Shown here: one piece after another, positions 14,455 through 21,741 of the stretch
Layout of the letters: every line of letters begins with the position of its first letter
How positions within the stretch are numbered: the first letter of the stretch is position 1
Origin: Streptomyces sp. SAJ15
Lineage (GTDB): Bacteria; Actinomycetota; Actinomycetes; Streptomycetales; Streptomycetaceae
NCBI RefSeq assembly: GCF_007595705.1
Contig: NZ_NISY01000020.1
Span: forward strand, 62,001 to 126,000
Direction of reading: 5' to 3'
DNA: 64,000 nt
The notes under the pieces: model-generated
Seen by the model: the letters and a program-made list of their open reading frames with translations, nothing else
Told to the model about the DNA's origin: nothing
The model's database searches: none
Program-made: the position numbers and the translations under genes

Positions 14455-14807
14455 GCGAGGAGACACGCCCCGCGCACGGGCAGGACCGGCCCAGCCTCGA
14501 AGAGCTCTCCCGGCGTGGGGACGATCTGGCCGAGCGGGTCCGTAGCCACCTCGGGCCCCGGGGTGGAGCCCGCCGCGCGACGTACAGGTTCCGGGAGTAC
14601 ACCATCGGCCCGGACCGCCGGCCGCAGGCCGAACCGCACTCGTTCAGGATGCAGTGCGCGGCCTGCGGGGAGTTGGGAGAGCCGTACGACAGTGGCGAGG
14701 CGGGCACCGAGTGGGCCGTGGCACACCTCAAGGGGAACCCGGGGCACCTCGCCTATCGGGAGATCATCACGCGGCCGTACCGGTTCGAGCCGGGGGTGTG
14801 GCTGTGA
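14451..14807 (+). CDS. DUF7848-like small protein
   Basis: A 118-residue protein whose C-terminal half matches a Streptomyces family with the pattern YRFREYTIGPD, FRMQCAACGELGEP (a possible CxxC metal site), EWAVAHLKGNPGHLAYREIITRPYRFEP. The two cysteines are the only obvious ligands. Proteins of this type usually lie beside Scr1 XRE/DUF397 genes, as here. The N-terminal ~45 residues look unstructured. Function unknown. It overlaps the preceding and following genes by four bases each. Confidence 0.75.
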   Translation: MSEETRPAHGQDRPSLEELSRRGDDLAERVRSHLGPRGGARRATYRFREYTIGPDRRPQAEPHSFRMQCAACGELGEPYDSGEAGTEWAVAHLKGNPGHLAYREIITRPYRFEPGVWL

Positions 14808-15049
14808 GCATGCCGTCATCACGCTGGCGCATCGGGCGTCTGGGCACCGAAGAGGCCGAGTTCACGTTGTCGTTCCAGGTCAGCCACGTCGGGAAGCCGG
14901 TCGTGCTCACGCTCACGGTCGCCGAGACGGAGCAGCTCCACGCGGCGCTCTGCTACGCCCTGGCCGGGCAGCGGCCGCCCGACGAAGGCAACGTGCCGGA
15001 GTGCCGGTTGGAGTACCGACGGGAGGGGCCCGTCGTCCGCTGGCCGTGA
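14804..15049 (+). CDS. Small hypothetical protein
   Basis: An 81-residue protein starting at a GTG that overlaps the upstream stop by four bases (an ATG two codons later is an alternative). It contains alternating hydrophobic residues consistent with a small beta-rich fold (FTLSFQVSHVGKPVVLTLTVAETEQLHAALCYAL). No family recognised. It is the third gene of a coupled trio and probably functions with the DUF7848-like protein. Ends 27 bases before a terminator hairpin. Confidence 0.65.
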   Translation: MSMPSSRWRIGRLGTEEAEFTLSFQVSHVGKPVVLTLTVAETEQLHAALCYALAGQRPPDEGNVPECRLEYRREGPVVRWP

Positions 15050-15075
15050 CGGGCCGCCGTAGGGCGACACAGACC

Positions 15076-15108
15076 GCCGCCCGCCCCGCGCACCACGGGG
15101 CGGGCGGC
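15076..15108. terminator. Hairpin between convergent small-gene operon and SDR gene
   Basis: The arms at 15076-15088 and 15096-15108 are complementary over 13 bases around a 7-base loop, between two convergent transcription units. A bidirectional terminator is the simplest reading. Confidence 0.8.
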
Positions 15109-15130
15109 ACCCGCGGGCCGCGTCGCGGGC

Positions 15131-15880
15131 TCAGATCCCCCCGTCCACGCAGATCGTCTGGCCGGTGAGGTAGCTCGACAGGCCGCTGGCGAGGAAGAGC
15201 GCCGCGCCGGCGATCTCGTCCGGGCGGCCGAGGCGGCCCAGGGCGGTCATGGCGCTGTAGCGGGCGGTGAGTTCGGCGCGCCGTTCGGCCGGCAGCGCCT
15301 TGGTGTCGTCGCTGTCGATCACGCCGGGGGCGATCACGTTGACCCGGATGCCGCGCGGGCCCAGCTCCTTGGCCAGCGAGCGGGTCAGCCCCTCCAGGCC
15401 CGCCTTGGCGGCGGTGTAGTGGGCGCGCAACGGGATCCCCGCGCGGGCGGCCCGCGAGCCGACGGCGATCACCGAGGCACCGGGGCCGAGCAGCGGCAGC
15501 GCCCCGCGGACCAGCAGATAGGCGGCGGTGAGGCTGGTGTCGAGGATCCGGTGCCACTCCTCGGGCTCCAACTCGGCGAACGGCACATGGCTGATCACTC
15601 CCGCGTTGTGCACCACCACGTCCAGCCCGCCGAAGCGCTCGCGTGCCTGGCCGAGCAGCCGGTCCACCTGGGTCGGGTCGGTGACGTCGGCCTGGACCAG
15701 CAGATGCTCTCCGGGGGCCTCCTTCAGCTCGGCGGCCAGCCGGTCCGCCTGCGGGCTCGGGTCGCGGTGGCAGGCGAGCACCCGCGCCCCCGCGTGGGCG
15801 AAGGCCAGTGCCAGGGCGCGGCCGATGCCGCGACTGCCCCCGCTGATCAGGACGTGCTTGCCGATGAGGTCGAGCTCCAT
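15131..15880 (-). CDS. SDR-family 3-oxoacyl-ACP reductase-like oxidoreductase
   Basis: A 249-residue classical short-chain dehydrogenase: cofactor motif GGSRGIGRA (14-22), NAG at the end of strand 4, the catalytic serine in VIAVGSRAA, YTAAK as Tyr-x3-Lys, and PGVIDSDDT downstream. It ends in LTGQTICVDGGI, as FabG-type enzymes do. NADPH preference is likely from the GSRG loop. It lies 49 bases behind a ketoacyl synthase III gene, so reduction of a beta-ketoacyl intermediate made by that enzyme is the obvious hypothesis. It is not in the PKS operon itself. Confidence 0.88.
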   Translation of the reverse strand: MELDLIGKHVLISGGSRGIGRALALAFAHAGARVLACHRDPSPQADRLAAELKEAPGEHLLVQADVTDPTQVDRLLGQARERFGGLDVVVHNAGVISHVPFAELEPEEWHRILDTSLTAAYLLVRGALPLLGPGASVIAVGSRAARAGIPLRAHYTAAKAGLEGLTRSLAKELGPRGIRVNVIAPGVIDSDDTKALPAERRAELTARYSAMTALGRLGRPDEIAGAALFLASGLSSYLTGQTICVDGGI

Positions 15881-15929
15881 GCTTCCCCCGTCTCGGGTGG
15901 GTTCGTACGGGCGTAGGGCCGCGGGTCGG

Positions 15930-16943
15930 TCAGGGCAGCTCCACCACCTGGGCCGCGTAGACCAGCCCCGAGCCGAAGCCGATGAGCAGTGCCGGGTCGC
16001 CGGAGCGGGCGGCGCCGGTGGCCAGCAGCCGCTCCATGGCCAGCGGGATGGAGGCGGCGGAGGTGTTGCCGCTGTCCGCGATGTCGCGGGCGATCGCGGT
16101 GGAGTTGGGCAGGTCGAGGTCCTTGGCGAGGGCCTCGGTGATCAGCAGGTTGGCCTGGTGCGGGATGAAGGCCGCCAGCTCCGCCACGGTGAGCCCGGCG
16201 CGGGAGACCGCCGCGCGGCCCACGTCGCCGAGGGTCTCGGTGGCCCAGCGGAACACCTTCCAGCCGGTCATGGCCAGGTACGGCCAGGGCAGCGCTGCGT
16301 CCTCGCGGCGCAGCTCCGGCACCCAGTGGCCGGTCATGGTGATGGCCTCCTGCCGGCTGCCGTCCGCGCCCCACACCGCCGGACCGATCCCCGTCGTGCC
16401 GTCCTCCGTCGCGCTGACCACGACCGCCCCGGCGCCGTCCGCGAAGAGGAACGCGGTGGCCGGGTCGTCCTGGTCGACGACGTCGGTCATCCGGTCCGCG
16501 CCGATCACCAGCACGTGTTCCGCGTCGCCCGCGCGGACGGTGGTGTCGGCGAGCGCCAGCGCGTGGCAGAAGCCGGCACAGGCCGCCGAGACGTCGAAGG
16601 CGGCCGCCCGTAGGGCGCCGAGTCGGTGCGCCACGTCGACCGCGAGCGCCGGCATCTGGGTCAGATGACTGATCGTCGCCACCATCACCGCGTCCACCCG
16701 GTCGGCCTCGATCCCGGCGGCGGCCAGCGCCTTCTCGGCGGCGGCCGTCGCCATCACGGGGAGCGGCTCGTCCGGCCCGGCGAAGCGCCGGGCGAGGATG
16801 CCGGAGCGGCTGGCGATCCACTCCTCCGAGACGCCGATCCGCTCCGCGATCGGCGCGTTGCCGACCGTACGGGCCGGGCGGTAGGCCCCCACGCCGCGGA
16901 TACGGCTGCCGCGCGGGCCCGCCGGTCGCGTCAGCTGGGACAT
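15930..16943 (-). CDS. 3-oxoacyl-ACP synthase III-like ketosynthase (KASIII)
   Basis: A 337-residue FabH-fold enzyme with the full catalytic triad: Cys122 in SAACAGF, His262 in IPHQANL and Asn293 in DSGNTSAAS. It starts SRIRGVGAYRPARTV and ends LLIGFGSGLVYAAQVVELP as in FabH. KASIII enzymes condense an acyl-CoA with malonyl-ACP and can prime polyketides with unusual starter units. The ATG at 16943 is preceded by GAGGGAG. It forms an operon with the SDR. Standing alone away from fab genes, it looks like a secondary-metabolism or signalling-lipid enzyme. Confidence 0.9.
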   Translation of the reverse strand: MSQLTRPAGPRGSRIRGVGAYRPARTVGNAPIAERIGVSEEWIASRSGILARRFAGPDEPLPVMATAAAEKALAAAGIEADRVDAVMVATISHLTQMPALAVDVAHRLGALRAAAFDVSAACAGFCHALALADTTVRAGDAEHVLVIGADRMTDVVDQDDPATAFLFADGAGAVVVSATEDGTTGIGPAVWGADGSRQEAITMTGHWVPELRREDAALPWPYLAMTGWKVFRWATETLGDVGRAAVSRAGLTVAELAAFIPHQANLLITEALAKDLDLPNSTAIARDIADSGNTSAASIPLAMERLLATGAARSGDPALLIGFGSGLVYAAQVVELP

Positions 16944-17020
16944 AGGGCTGCTCCCTCGGTGTGCGCCGGTGCTGTCGTGCGCCGATGCTGGCAACACCGG
17001 ATCGTGGGCCGATGGCGCGC

Positions 17021-17053
17021 CGGACCACTCCCGGACCACTCCCGGACCAGTCG
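17021..17053. promoter_or_regulatory. Triple CGGACCA heptamer at 11-bp spacing upstream of KASIII
   Basis: CGGACCA begins at 17021, 17032 and 17043 (period 11), 78-110 bases upstream of the KASIII start. This is the same architecture and almost the same distance as the repeats before the methyltransferase at 4101, though the heptamer itself differs. A SARP-type binding site is suggested. Confidence 0.5.
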
Positions 17054-17180
17054 GGCCCCACCGCCACCCCAGCGCGCCGGGCACCCGAAGTCCGGTACCC
17101 AGGCGCGGAGATGGCGAGCGCCGGCGTGCGGCATCGCCCAAGCGCACGGCCGCGCACGCAGGATGAGCCCTCGTCAGGGG

Positions 17181-17230
17181 GCAGACGTAAGGCCCGCCCC
17201 GGGGTGCCGGGACGGGCCTTCGACGTCTGC
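17181..17230. terminator. Long hairpin terminator after the sigma factor gene
   Basis: The inner arms 17189-17202 and 17207-17220 (one mismatch) and the outer arms 17181-17188 and 17223-17230 form an extended stem, 16 bases after the end of the sigma gene. It separates this gene from the KASIII promoter region. Confidence 0.85.
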
Positions 17231-17246
17231 GTGTGCCGCTACTCCG

Positions 17247-18191
17247 CTACTCCTCGACCAACAGCCCCTTGCGGAGCCGCACCAGGGTGCGGGACAGGAG
17301 CCGGGAGACGTGCATCTGGGAGATGCCCAACTCCTCACCGATCTCGGACTGGGTCATGTTGGCCACGAACCGCAGCGAGAGGATCGTCCGGTCGCGCGGC
17401 GCCAGATCGGCGATGAGCGGCTTGAGGGACTCGACGTACTCGATGCCCTCCAGGCCGTGGTCCTCGTAGCCGATGCGGTCGGCCAGCGCGCCCTCGGTCT
17501 CGTCCTCCTCCGGCTGGGCGTCCAGCGAGCTCGCGGTGTACGCGTTGCTCGCGGCCATGCCCTCGAGGACCTCGTCCTCGGCGATGCCGAGCCGTTCGGC
17601 CAGCTCGCTCACGGTCGGTGCGCGGTCCAGGGTCTGCGCCAGCTCGTCGCCGGCCTTGGCCAGGTCCAGCCGCAGCTCCTGGAGCCTCCTGGGCACCCGC
17701 ACGGACCAACTGGTGTCCCGGAAGAACCGCTTGATCTCGCCGATGATGGTCGGCATGGCGAAGGTGGGGAACTCCACACTCCGGCTGAGCTCGAAGCGGT
17801 CGATCGCCTTGATCAGGCCGATGGTGCCGACCTGGACGATGTCCTCCATGGGCTCACTGCGGGAGCGGAACCGGGAGGCGGCGAACTTGACCAGCGCCAG
17901 GTTGAGTTCGACCAGCGTGTTGCGGACGTACGCGTATTCGTGCGTCCCCTCCTCCAGCGTCTCCAGACGGGCGAAGAGGGTCTTGGACAGGGCCCGCGCG
18001 TCCACCGGCCCGACCTCGTCGTAGGGCGGGATCTCCGGCAGGTCCAGGTCGAGGTCCGGCGAGGCGGCCTCGGACGGGACCGGAGCGGGCGGTGTAGGAG
18101 TGATGAGGGTTACAGCAGCCTCGGGTGAGGCGGTCGACGGTGCGGTCTCCCCGGGGGAATGGGTCCACGACTCGTCGAGGTGGGGTGACAT
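17247..18191 (-). CDS. SigF/SigB-family RNA polymerase sigma factor
   Basis: A 314-residue group 3 sigma factor. A Pro-rich N-terminal tail (~1-70) is followed by regions 2 (LVKFAASRFRSRSEPMEDIVQVGTIGLIKAIDRFE), 3 (VPRRLQELRLDLAKAGDELAQ) and 4 (LAPRDRTILSLRFVANMTQSEIGEELGISQMHVSRLLSRTL). Streptomyces SigB/F/I-type factors act in stress and sporulation and are held by HATPase anti-sigma kinases. The ATG at 18191 is supported by GGAGGAGACACC. Divergent from a STAS antagonist and an anti-sigma kinase gene, which complete a partner-switch module. By position near purEK it may be the SigI type, not confirmed. Confidence 0.92.
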   Translation of the reverse strand: MSPHLDESWTHSPGETAPSTASPEAAVTLITPTPPAPVPSEAASPDLDLDLPEIPPYDEVGPVDARALSKTLFARLETLEEGTHEYAYVRNTLVELNLALVKFAASRFRSRSEPMEDIVQVGTIGLIKAIDRFELSRSVEFPTFAMPTIIGEIKRFFRDTSWSVRVPRRLQELRLDLAKAGDELAQTLDRAPTVSELAERLGIAEDEVLEGMAASNAYTASSLDAQPEEDETEGALADRIGYEDHGLEGIEYVESLKPLIADLAPRDRTILSLRFVANMTQSEIGEELGISQMHVSRLLSRTLVRLRKGLLVEE

Positions 18192-18444
18192 GGTGTCTCC
18201 TCCATGCGTTCTCGGCATACGGCAGCCGAAGCCATTGCGTCTTCCTGCGGTGAGCGGCGCCTCCAAAGCCGGCTGGGTCGAATGTGTCCCCACTACGCCT
18301 ACCGGGATTCCCCCGGCCATGGCAAGTCCGCGTTGTCCGTATATGGCGGATCATGCGCGTTGTTCCGCTACCGGACGACGTAGGGAAGGCGTAGTGTTCG
18401 ATGCGCGCAATCGAAAGCAACGAGACGCCAGAAGAGGTGCGCAG

Positions 18445-18813
18445 ATGGACCGCGGGATGGTCGGCAGCACTAGTAGGGGCCGGCTCCAGGTCGAGGTTCG
18501 GCACCACGGGGCGAGCGCGGTCGTGACACCGGCGGGTGAGCTCGATCACCACACCGCCGACCTGCTGCGGGAGCCGCTGGAGCAGTGCGTGGAGGAGGGG
18601 CGCGTACGGCTGGTCGTCGACTGCTCACGCCTTGAGTTCTGCGATTCCACCGGTCTCAACGTGCTGCTTGGGGCCCGGCTGAAGGCCGAGGCGAAGGGCG
18701 GGGGCGTCCATCTCGCCGGAATGCTGCCCGTCGTCGCGAGGGTGTTCGAGATCACGGGTGCGGACGCCGTCTTTACCGTCCATGAATCGCTGGACGCGGC
18801 GCTCGCCGAATGA
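18445..18813 (+). CDS. STAS anti-sigma factor antagonist (RsbV/BldG type)
   Basis: A 122-residue STAS protein: TPAGELDHHTADLLREPL, LVVDCSRLEFCDSTGLNVLLGA. Ser68 in CDSTG is the site phosphorylated by the cognate anti-sigma kinase; unphosphorylated, the protein sequesters the kinase and frees the sigma factor. The ATG at 18445 has GAAGAGG upstream. Divergent from the sigma gene across 253 bases and followed 164 bases later by the HATPase gene. The C-terminal ~10 residues are the usual helix. Confidence 0.92.
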   Translation: MDRGMVGSTSRGRLQVEVRHHGASAVVTPAGELDHHTADLLREPLEQCVEEGRVRLVVDCSRLEFCDSTGLNVLLGARLKAEAKGGGVHLAGMLPVVARVFEITGADAVFTVHESLDAALAE

Positions 18814-18977
18814 TCTGTGAGCCACCACACCCGTTGCCTCTGTCACATGACCCATACCGAAGTAGTGGGTGTTCTCACGCTTTGGCCGGGCAGGAGACAG
18901 CTGAATCTGTTGAAGACGTCAGATAATTTCCTTTGTCCCTGAATCGGTGCATCGTGAATCGGTGAGGTGAAGCGCTG

Positions 18978-19475
18978 ATGAGCACCACCCGGCCGTACCC
19001 ACCGGGCGAACTCGGCCCGGAGCCGGACGGCGCGGCCGCTTCGGCCACCCCACCAGCCACCCCCACCGGACAGGTCCGCCGGTTGCGGCTGACCGAGGCC
19101 AGCGGCGCGGTGCCCCGCGCCCGCGACTTCACGCGTCAGGCGCTGCGCGACTGGGGCTGGCTGCCCGCCGCCACCGCCGATCAGCGGGCGGCCGCCGAGG
19201 ACGTCCTGCTGGTGGTCTCGGAGCTGGTCACCAACGCCTGCCTGCACGCGGACGGCCCCGAGGAGCTGCGTGTCAGCCACCACGGCAAGGTGCTCCGCCT
19301 GGAGGTCGTGGACCTCGGCTCAGGCACCCCCGCGCCCCGCACCCCGCACCGCGCGGGCCGGCCCGGCGGGCACGGCATGTTCATCGTGCAGCGGCTGTGC
19401 CTGGACTGGGGTGTCGTCCGGAACGCCGGCGAGGCCGGAAAGACGGTCTGGGCGGAGCTGGCCGGGCCCTCCTAG
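18978..19475 (+). CDS. Anti-sigma factor kinase (RsbW-like HATPase)
   Basis: A 165-residue protein of the GHKL family: N box ELVTNACLHA, G1 box DLGSGTPAPR and G2-like GGHGMFIVQRL. Streptomyces RsbW-like kinases bind SigF/B factors and phosphorylate STAS antagonists. The N-terminal ~35 residues are Pro/Ala-rich and probably disordered. Its position with a STAS antagonist and a divergent SigF-type factor makes the anti-sigma role likely, although many solo HATPases of this type exist in Streptomyces with unknown targets. Confidence 0.87.
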   Translation: MSTTRPYPPGELGPEPDGAAASATPPATPTGQVRRLRLTEASGAVPRARDFTRQALRDWGWLPAATADQRAAAEDVLLVVSELVTNACLHADGPEELRVSHHGKVLRLEVVDLGSGTPAPRTPHRAGRPGGHGMFIVQRLCLDWGVVRNAGEAGKTVWAELAGPS

Positions 19476-19606
19476 GCGCCCCGCGATCCCTTCAGGGCCT
19501 TCCCGGGGGACTCCCCCCGTCTCTTCTCGGACTTGCCCTCGCAGGGGTGCCATGGGTCTTCCCTCGTCACGGTCCCCGGCGTACCGTCAGGCTCCCATCT
19601 GATGTG

Positions 19607-19625
19607 CCGTCAGAAAAACTGACGG
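19607..19625. promoter_or_regulatory. CCGTCAG-AAAAA-CTGACGG hairpin/operator before surface operon
   Basis: Perfect 7-base arms flank an A5 loop, 22 bases before the GTG of the first surface protein gene. A further CCGTCAG copy lies at about 19583 and CTGACG-like at 19628. This looks like an operator or a 5'-leader stem-loop. Confidence 0.5.
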
Positions 19626-19646
19626 CCTGACGAGAGGGGAACCGAG

Positions 19647-20375
19647 GTGTCCCACTCCCCACACCGCGCGCTGGCCGCGGCGGTGGCCGGCGCGGCGGTG
19701 CTCCTCACCGCCCCGACCGCGCACGCCGCCACGGTGGACGTCGACTACCAGTGCAAGACGCCGATCGGCAACAAGGCCGCGGTCTCACCCATCGACATCA
19801 AGAGCACGCCCAGCGGTGCCGGTTACCGGCTGACCATGTCCTTCCAGAAGGGTGTCTCCTCCAGCCCCGTCGAGCTGGGCAAGGGCGCGATGAACCCGAG
19901 CGCCCTCATCAGGCTGGGCGGCGCGGAGAGCGGCACGATCACGGTCACCGGACCCGCCAACGACCGGTCGATCCCCGCCAACACCCCTATCAAGATCAGC
20001 ACTTTGACGGGGACCTACACCCCGAAGAAGACCGGGAAGGTCACCTTCACCGCGTCCACCCTCACCATCAAGGCGCTGGGCACCACGACCACCTGCGAGC
20101 CAGGAAACCGCCCCAAGCCGTCGCTGACGCTGGAGGTCACGGCCAAGGACGGCTCCGGGGGGACGGGCGGCTCCGGCGGTTCGGGGGGCTCGGGCGGCTC
20201 CGACGACCAGGCCGGCTCCGGCGGCTCCCAGCGCACCCCGGGCGACGACCGGCTGCCCCAGACCGGGCCGGCCGACTCGATGCTGGCGCTCGGCACGCTG
20301 GGCGGCACGGTCCTGCTCGGCGGGGTGGCGGGGGCGCTCTGGCTGACCCGGCGCCGCCGGCCGGCCGCGCGCTGA
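19647..20375 (+). CDS. LPXTG-anchored surface protein
   Basis: A 242-residue exported protein. Signal peptide 1-27 (cleavage after AHA), one beta-rich domain (~28-166: VDVDYQCKTPIGNKAAVSPIDI ... TIKALGTTTTCEP, with two cysteines that may pair), a Gly/Ser linker, sortase signal LPQTG at 203-207, a hydrophobic segment and an RRRR tail. It would be covalently attached to peptidoglycan by sortase. Streptomyces class E substrates more often carry LAXTG, so LPQTG is of note. The same domain recurs in the second half of the protein at 22790. GTG start with GAGAGGGGA upstream. Confidence 0.88.
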   Translation: MSHSPHRALAAAVAGAAVLLTAPTAHAATVDVDYQCKTPIGNKAAVSPIDIKSTPSGAGYRLTMSFQKGVSSSPVELGKGAMNPSALIRLGGAESGTITVTGPANDRSIPANTPIKISTLTGTYTPKKTGKVTFTASTLTIKALGTTTTCEPGNRPKPSLTLEVTAKDGSGGTGGSGGSGGSGGSDDQAGSGGSQRTPGDDRLPQTGPADSMLALGTLGGTVLLGGVAGALWLTRRRRPAAR

Positions 20376-20379
20376 CGCC

Positions 20380-21741
20380 GTGTCCGCGAAGGCTGACCCG
20401 CCGCGGCCCCGGCCGGCCGGCCCGCGGCCCCCTGCGGACGGCTCGCTGCGCCCAGGGGACGGCTCGTTAGGGCCCTGTGCGGACGGCCTGGTGCCGCCCC
20501 GCGCGGAGGGCTTGTTGCGGCCTCGGGCGGACGGCCTGGTGCCGCACCGGGCGGACAGCCTGGTGCCGCCTCGCACGGAGGGCTCGCTGCGGCCTCGGGT
20601 AGACGGCTGGTTGCCGCCCTGCGCGGACGGGCTGGCGCCGCCTCGCGCGGAGGGCTCGTTGAGGCCCTGGGCGGACGGCCTGATGCCGCCTCGCGCGGAG
20701 GGCTCACCGCCGCCTCGCGCGGGTGGCCCGCGACCGCGCGGAGTCGTACGGTTCGCGGCCCTGGCGCCGCTCACCGCCCTGCTGCTGGCCGCCGGTCCGG
20801 TGGCGGGCGCGCCCCCGGCGGCCGCCGCGGCCGCACGGGGCCCGTCGGCGCCCGCCCTGGGCACCTCGGCGCCGACGCCGGGCGCCTCGGCACCAACGCC
20901 AGGCGCGGCGGCGCCCGCTCCGGGAGCGTCGGGCGACTGGACCGCCGCGCCCGCGTCCGGCGGGAGCGTGCCGGGGCGGGGCGGCGCCCGGTCGTACGTC
21001 TACCTGGAGGGCGGCCCCGGAGCCGTCCTGGAGGACGCGCTCACCCTCACCAACCACGGCGACCGGCCCCGCACGATCCGACTGCGCGTCACCGGGCCGG
21101 GGCGTGGCTCCGGCGCCGGCCCCGCCTCCGGGAGCTGGCCGGCGCTGGCCGCGCGCGAGGTGCGGCTGCCGCCGCGCACCCGCGCGGAGGTCCCGTTCAC
21201 GGTGACCGTCCCGGCCGACGCGGCGCCCGGCGACCACTCCGGGGCGGTCCTCGCCTCCGCCGGCGGGCACACGACGCAGGTGCGGTTACGGCTACGGGTC
21301 GCCGGCCGGCCGCTGGCGGCGCTCAGCGTCGAGGACGTACGGGTGACGGACCGCGACGGCGGGGGAGCCGTGATCCACTACGCCGTCGTCAACCGCGGCA
21401 ACACGCCGCTGACCCCCCGGCTCGCGCTGCGCGCCCGCGGCCTGTTCGGCGAACGGCTGCACCGCGCGGCCCGCGCCCTTCCGGTGACGCTGAGTCCGGG
21501 CCAGCGGGCCCGGCTGACCGAGAGCTGGCCGGACGCCCCGACGCTCGACCCGGTGGACGTCCGACTGACGGTCACCGCCCCCGGCGCCGCCCGCGCCACC
21601 GCCTCCGCCCGCTACACCCCCGTCCCCGGGGGCGTCGTGGCGCTGGGGGCGGTCGCCGCCTGCGGTCTCGCCGGCATGGCCGTCCGGTTCGCCCGCCGGC
21701 GCCGACGCCGGCTCCGCCGGCGAGCGGGAGCGGTGACATGA
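20380..21741 (+). CDS. DUF916/WxL-interacting-like membrane protein with N-terminal octad repeats
   Basis: The frame gives 453 residues. Residues ~20-118 are some twelve copies of an eight-residue repeat (consensus PPRAEGSL / RPRADGLV). Then come a hydrophobic segment FAALAPLTALLLAAGPVAGA, an Ala/Pro linker, a beta-sandwich domain (~195-320: YVYLEGGPGAVLEDALTLTNHGDRPRTIRLRVTG and VPFTVTVPADAAPGDHSGAVLAS), a second beta domain, a C-terminal helix and RRRRRRLRRR. The layout resembles WxL-interacting DUF916 proteins. If translation starts at the ATG at 20683 the repeats are left out and the hydrophobic segment becomes a normal signal peptide; no start has a clear RBS. Confidence 0.7.
   Translation: MSAKADPPRPRPAGPRPPADGSLRPGDGSLGPCADGLVPPRAEGLLRPRADGLVPHRADSLVPPRTEGSLRPRVDGWLPPCADGLAPPRAEGSLRPWADGLMPPRAEGSPPPRAGGPRPRGVVRFAALAPLTALLLAAGPVAGAPPAAAAAARGPSAPALGTSAPTPGASAPTPGAAAPAPGASGDWTAAPASGGSVPGRGGARSYVYLEGGPGAVLEDALTLTNHGDRPRTIRLRVTGPGRGSGAGPASGSWPALAAREVRLPPRTRAEVPFTVTVPADAAPGDHSGAVLASAGGHTTQVRLRLRVAGRPLAALSVEDVRVTDRDGGGAVIHYAVVNRGNTPLTPRLALRARGLFGERLHRAARALPVTLSPGQRARLTESWPDAPTLDPVDVRLTVTAPGAARATASARYTPVPGGVVALGAVAACGLAGMAVRFARRRRRRLRRRAGAVT
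20400..20720 (+). repeat. 24-bp minisatellite at the start of the DUF916-like gene
   Basis: About twelve degenerate 24-base units alternate between two variants around GGACGGCCTGGTGCCGCC and GGAGGGCTCGTTGCGGCC. The length is a multiple of three, so unit gain or loss would keep the frame. Confidence 0.85.
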
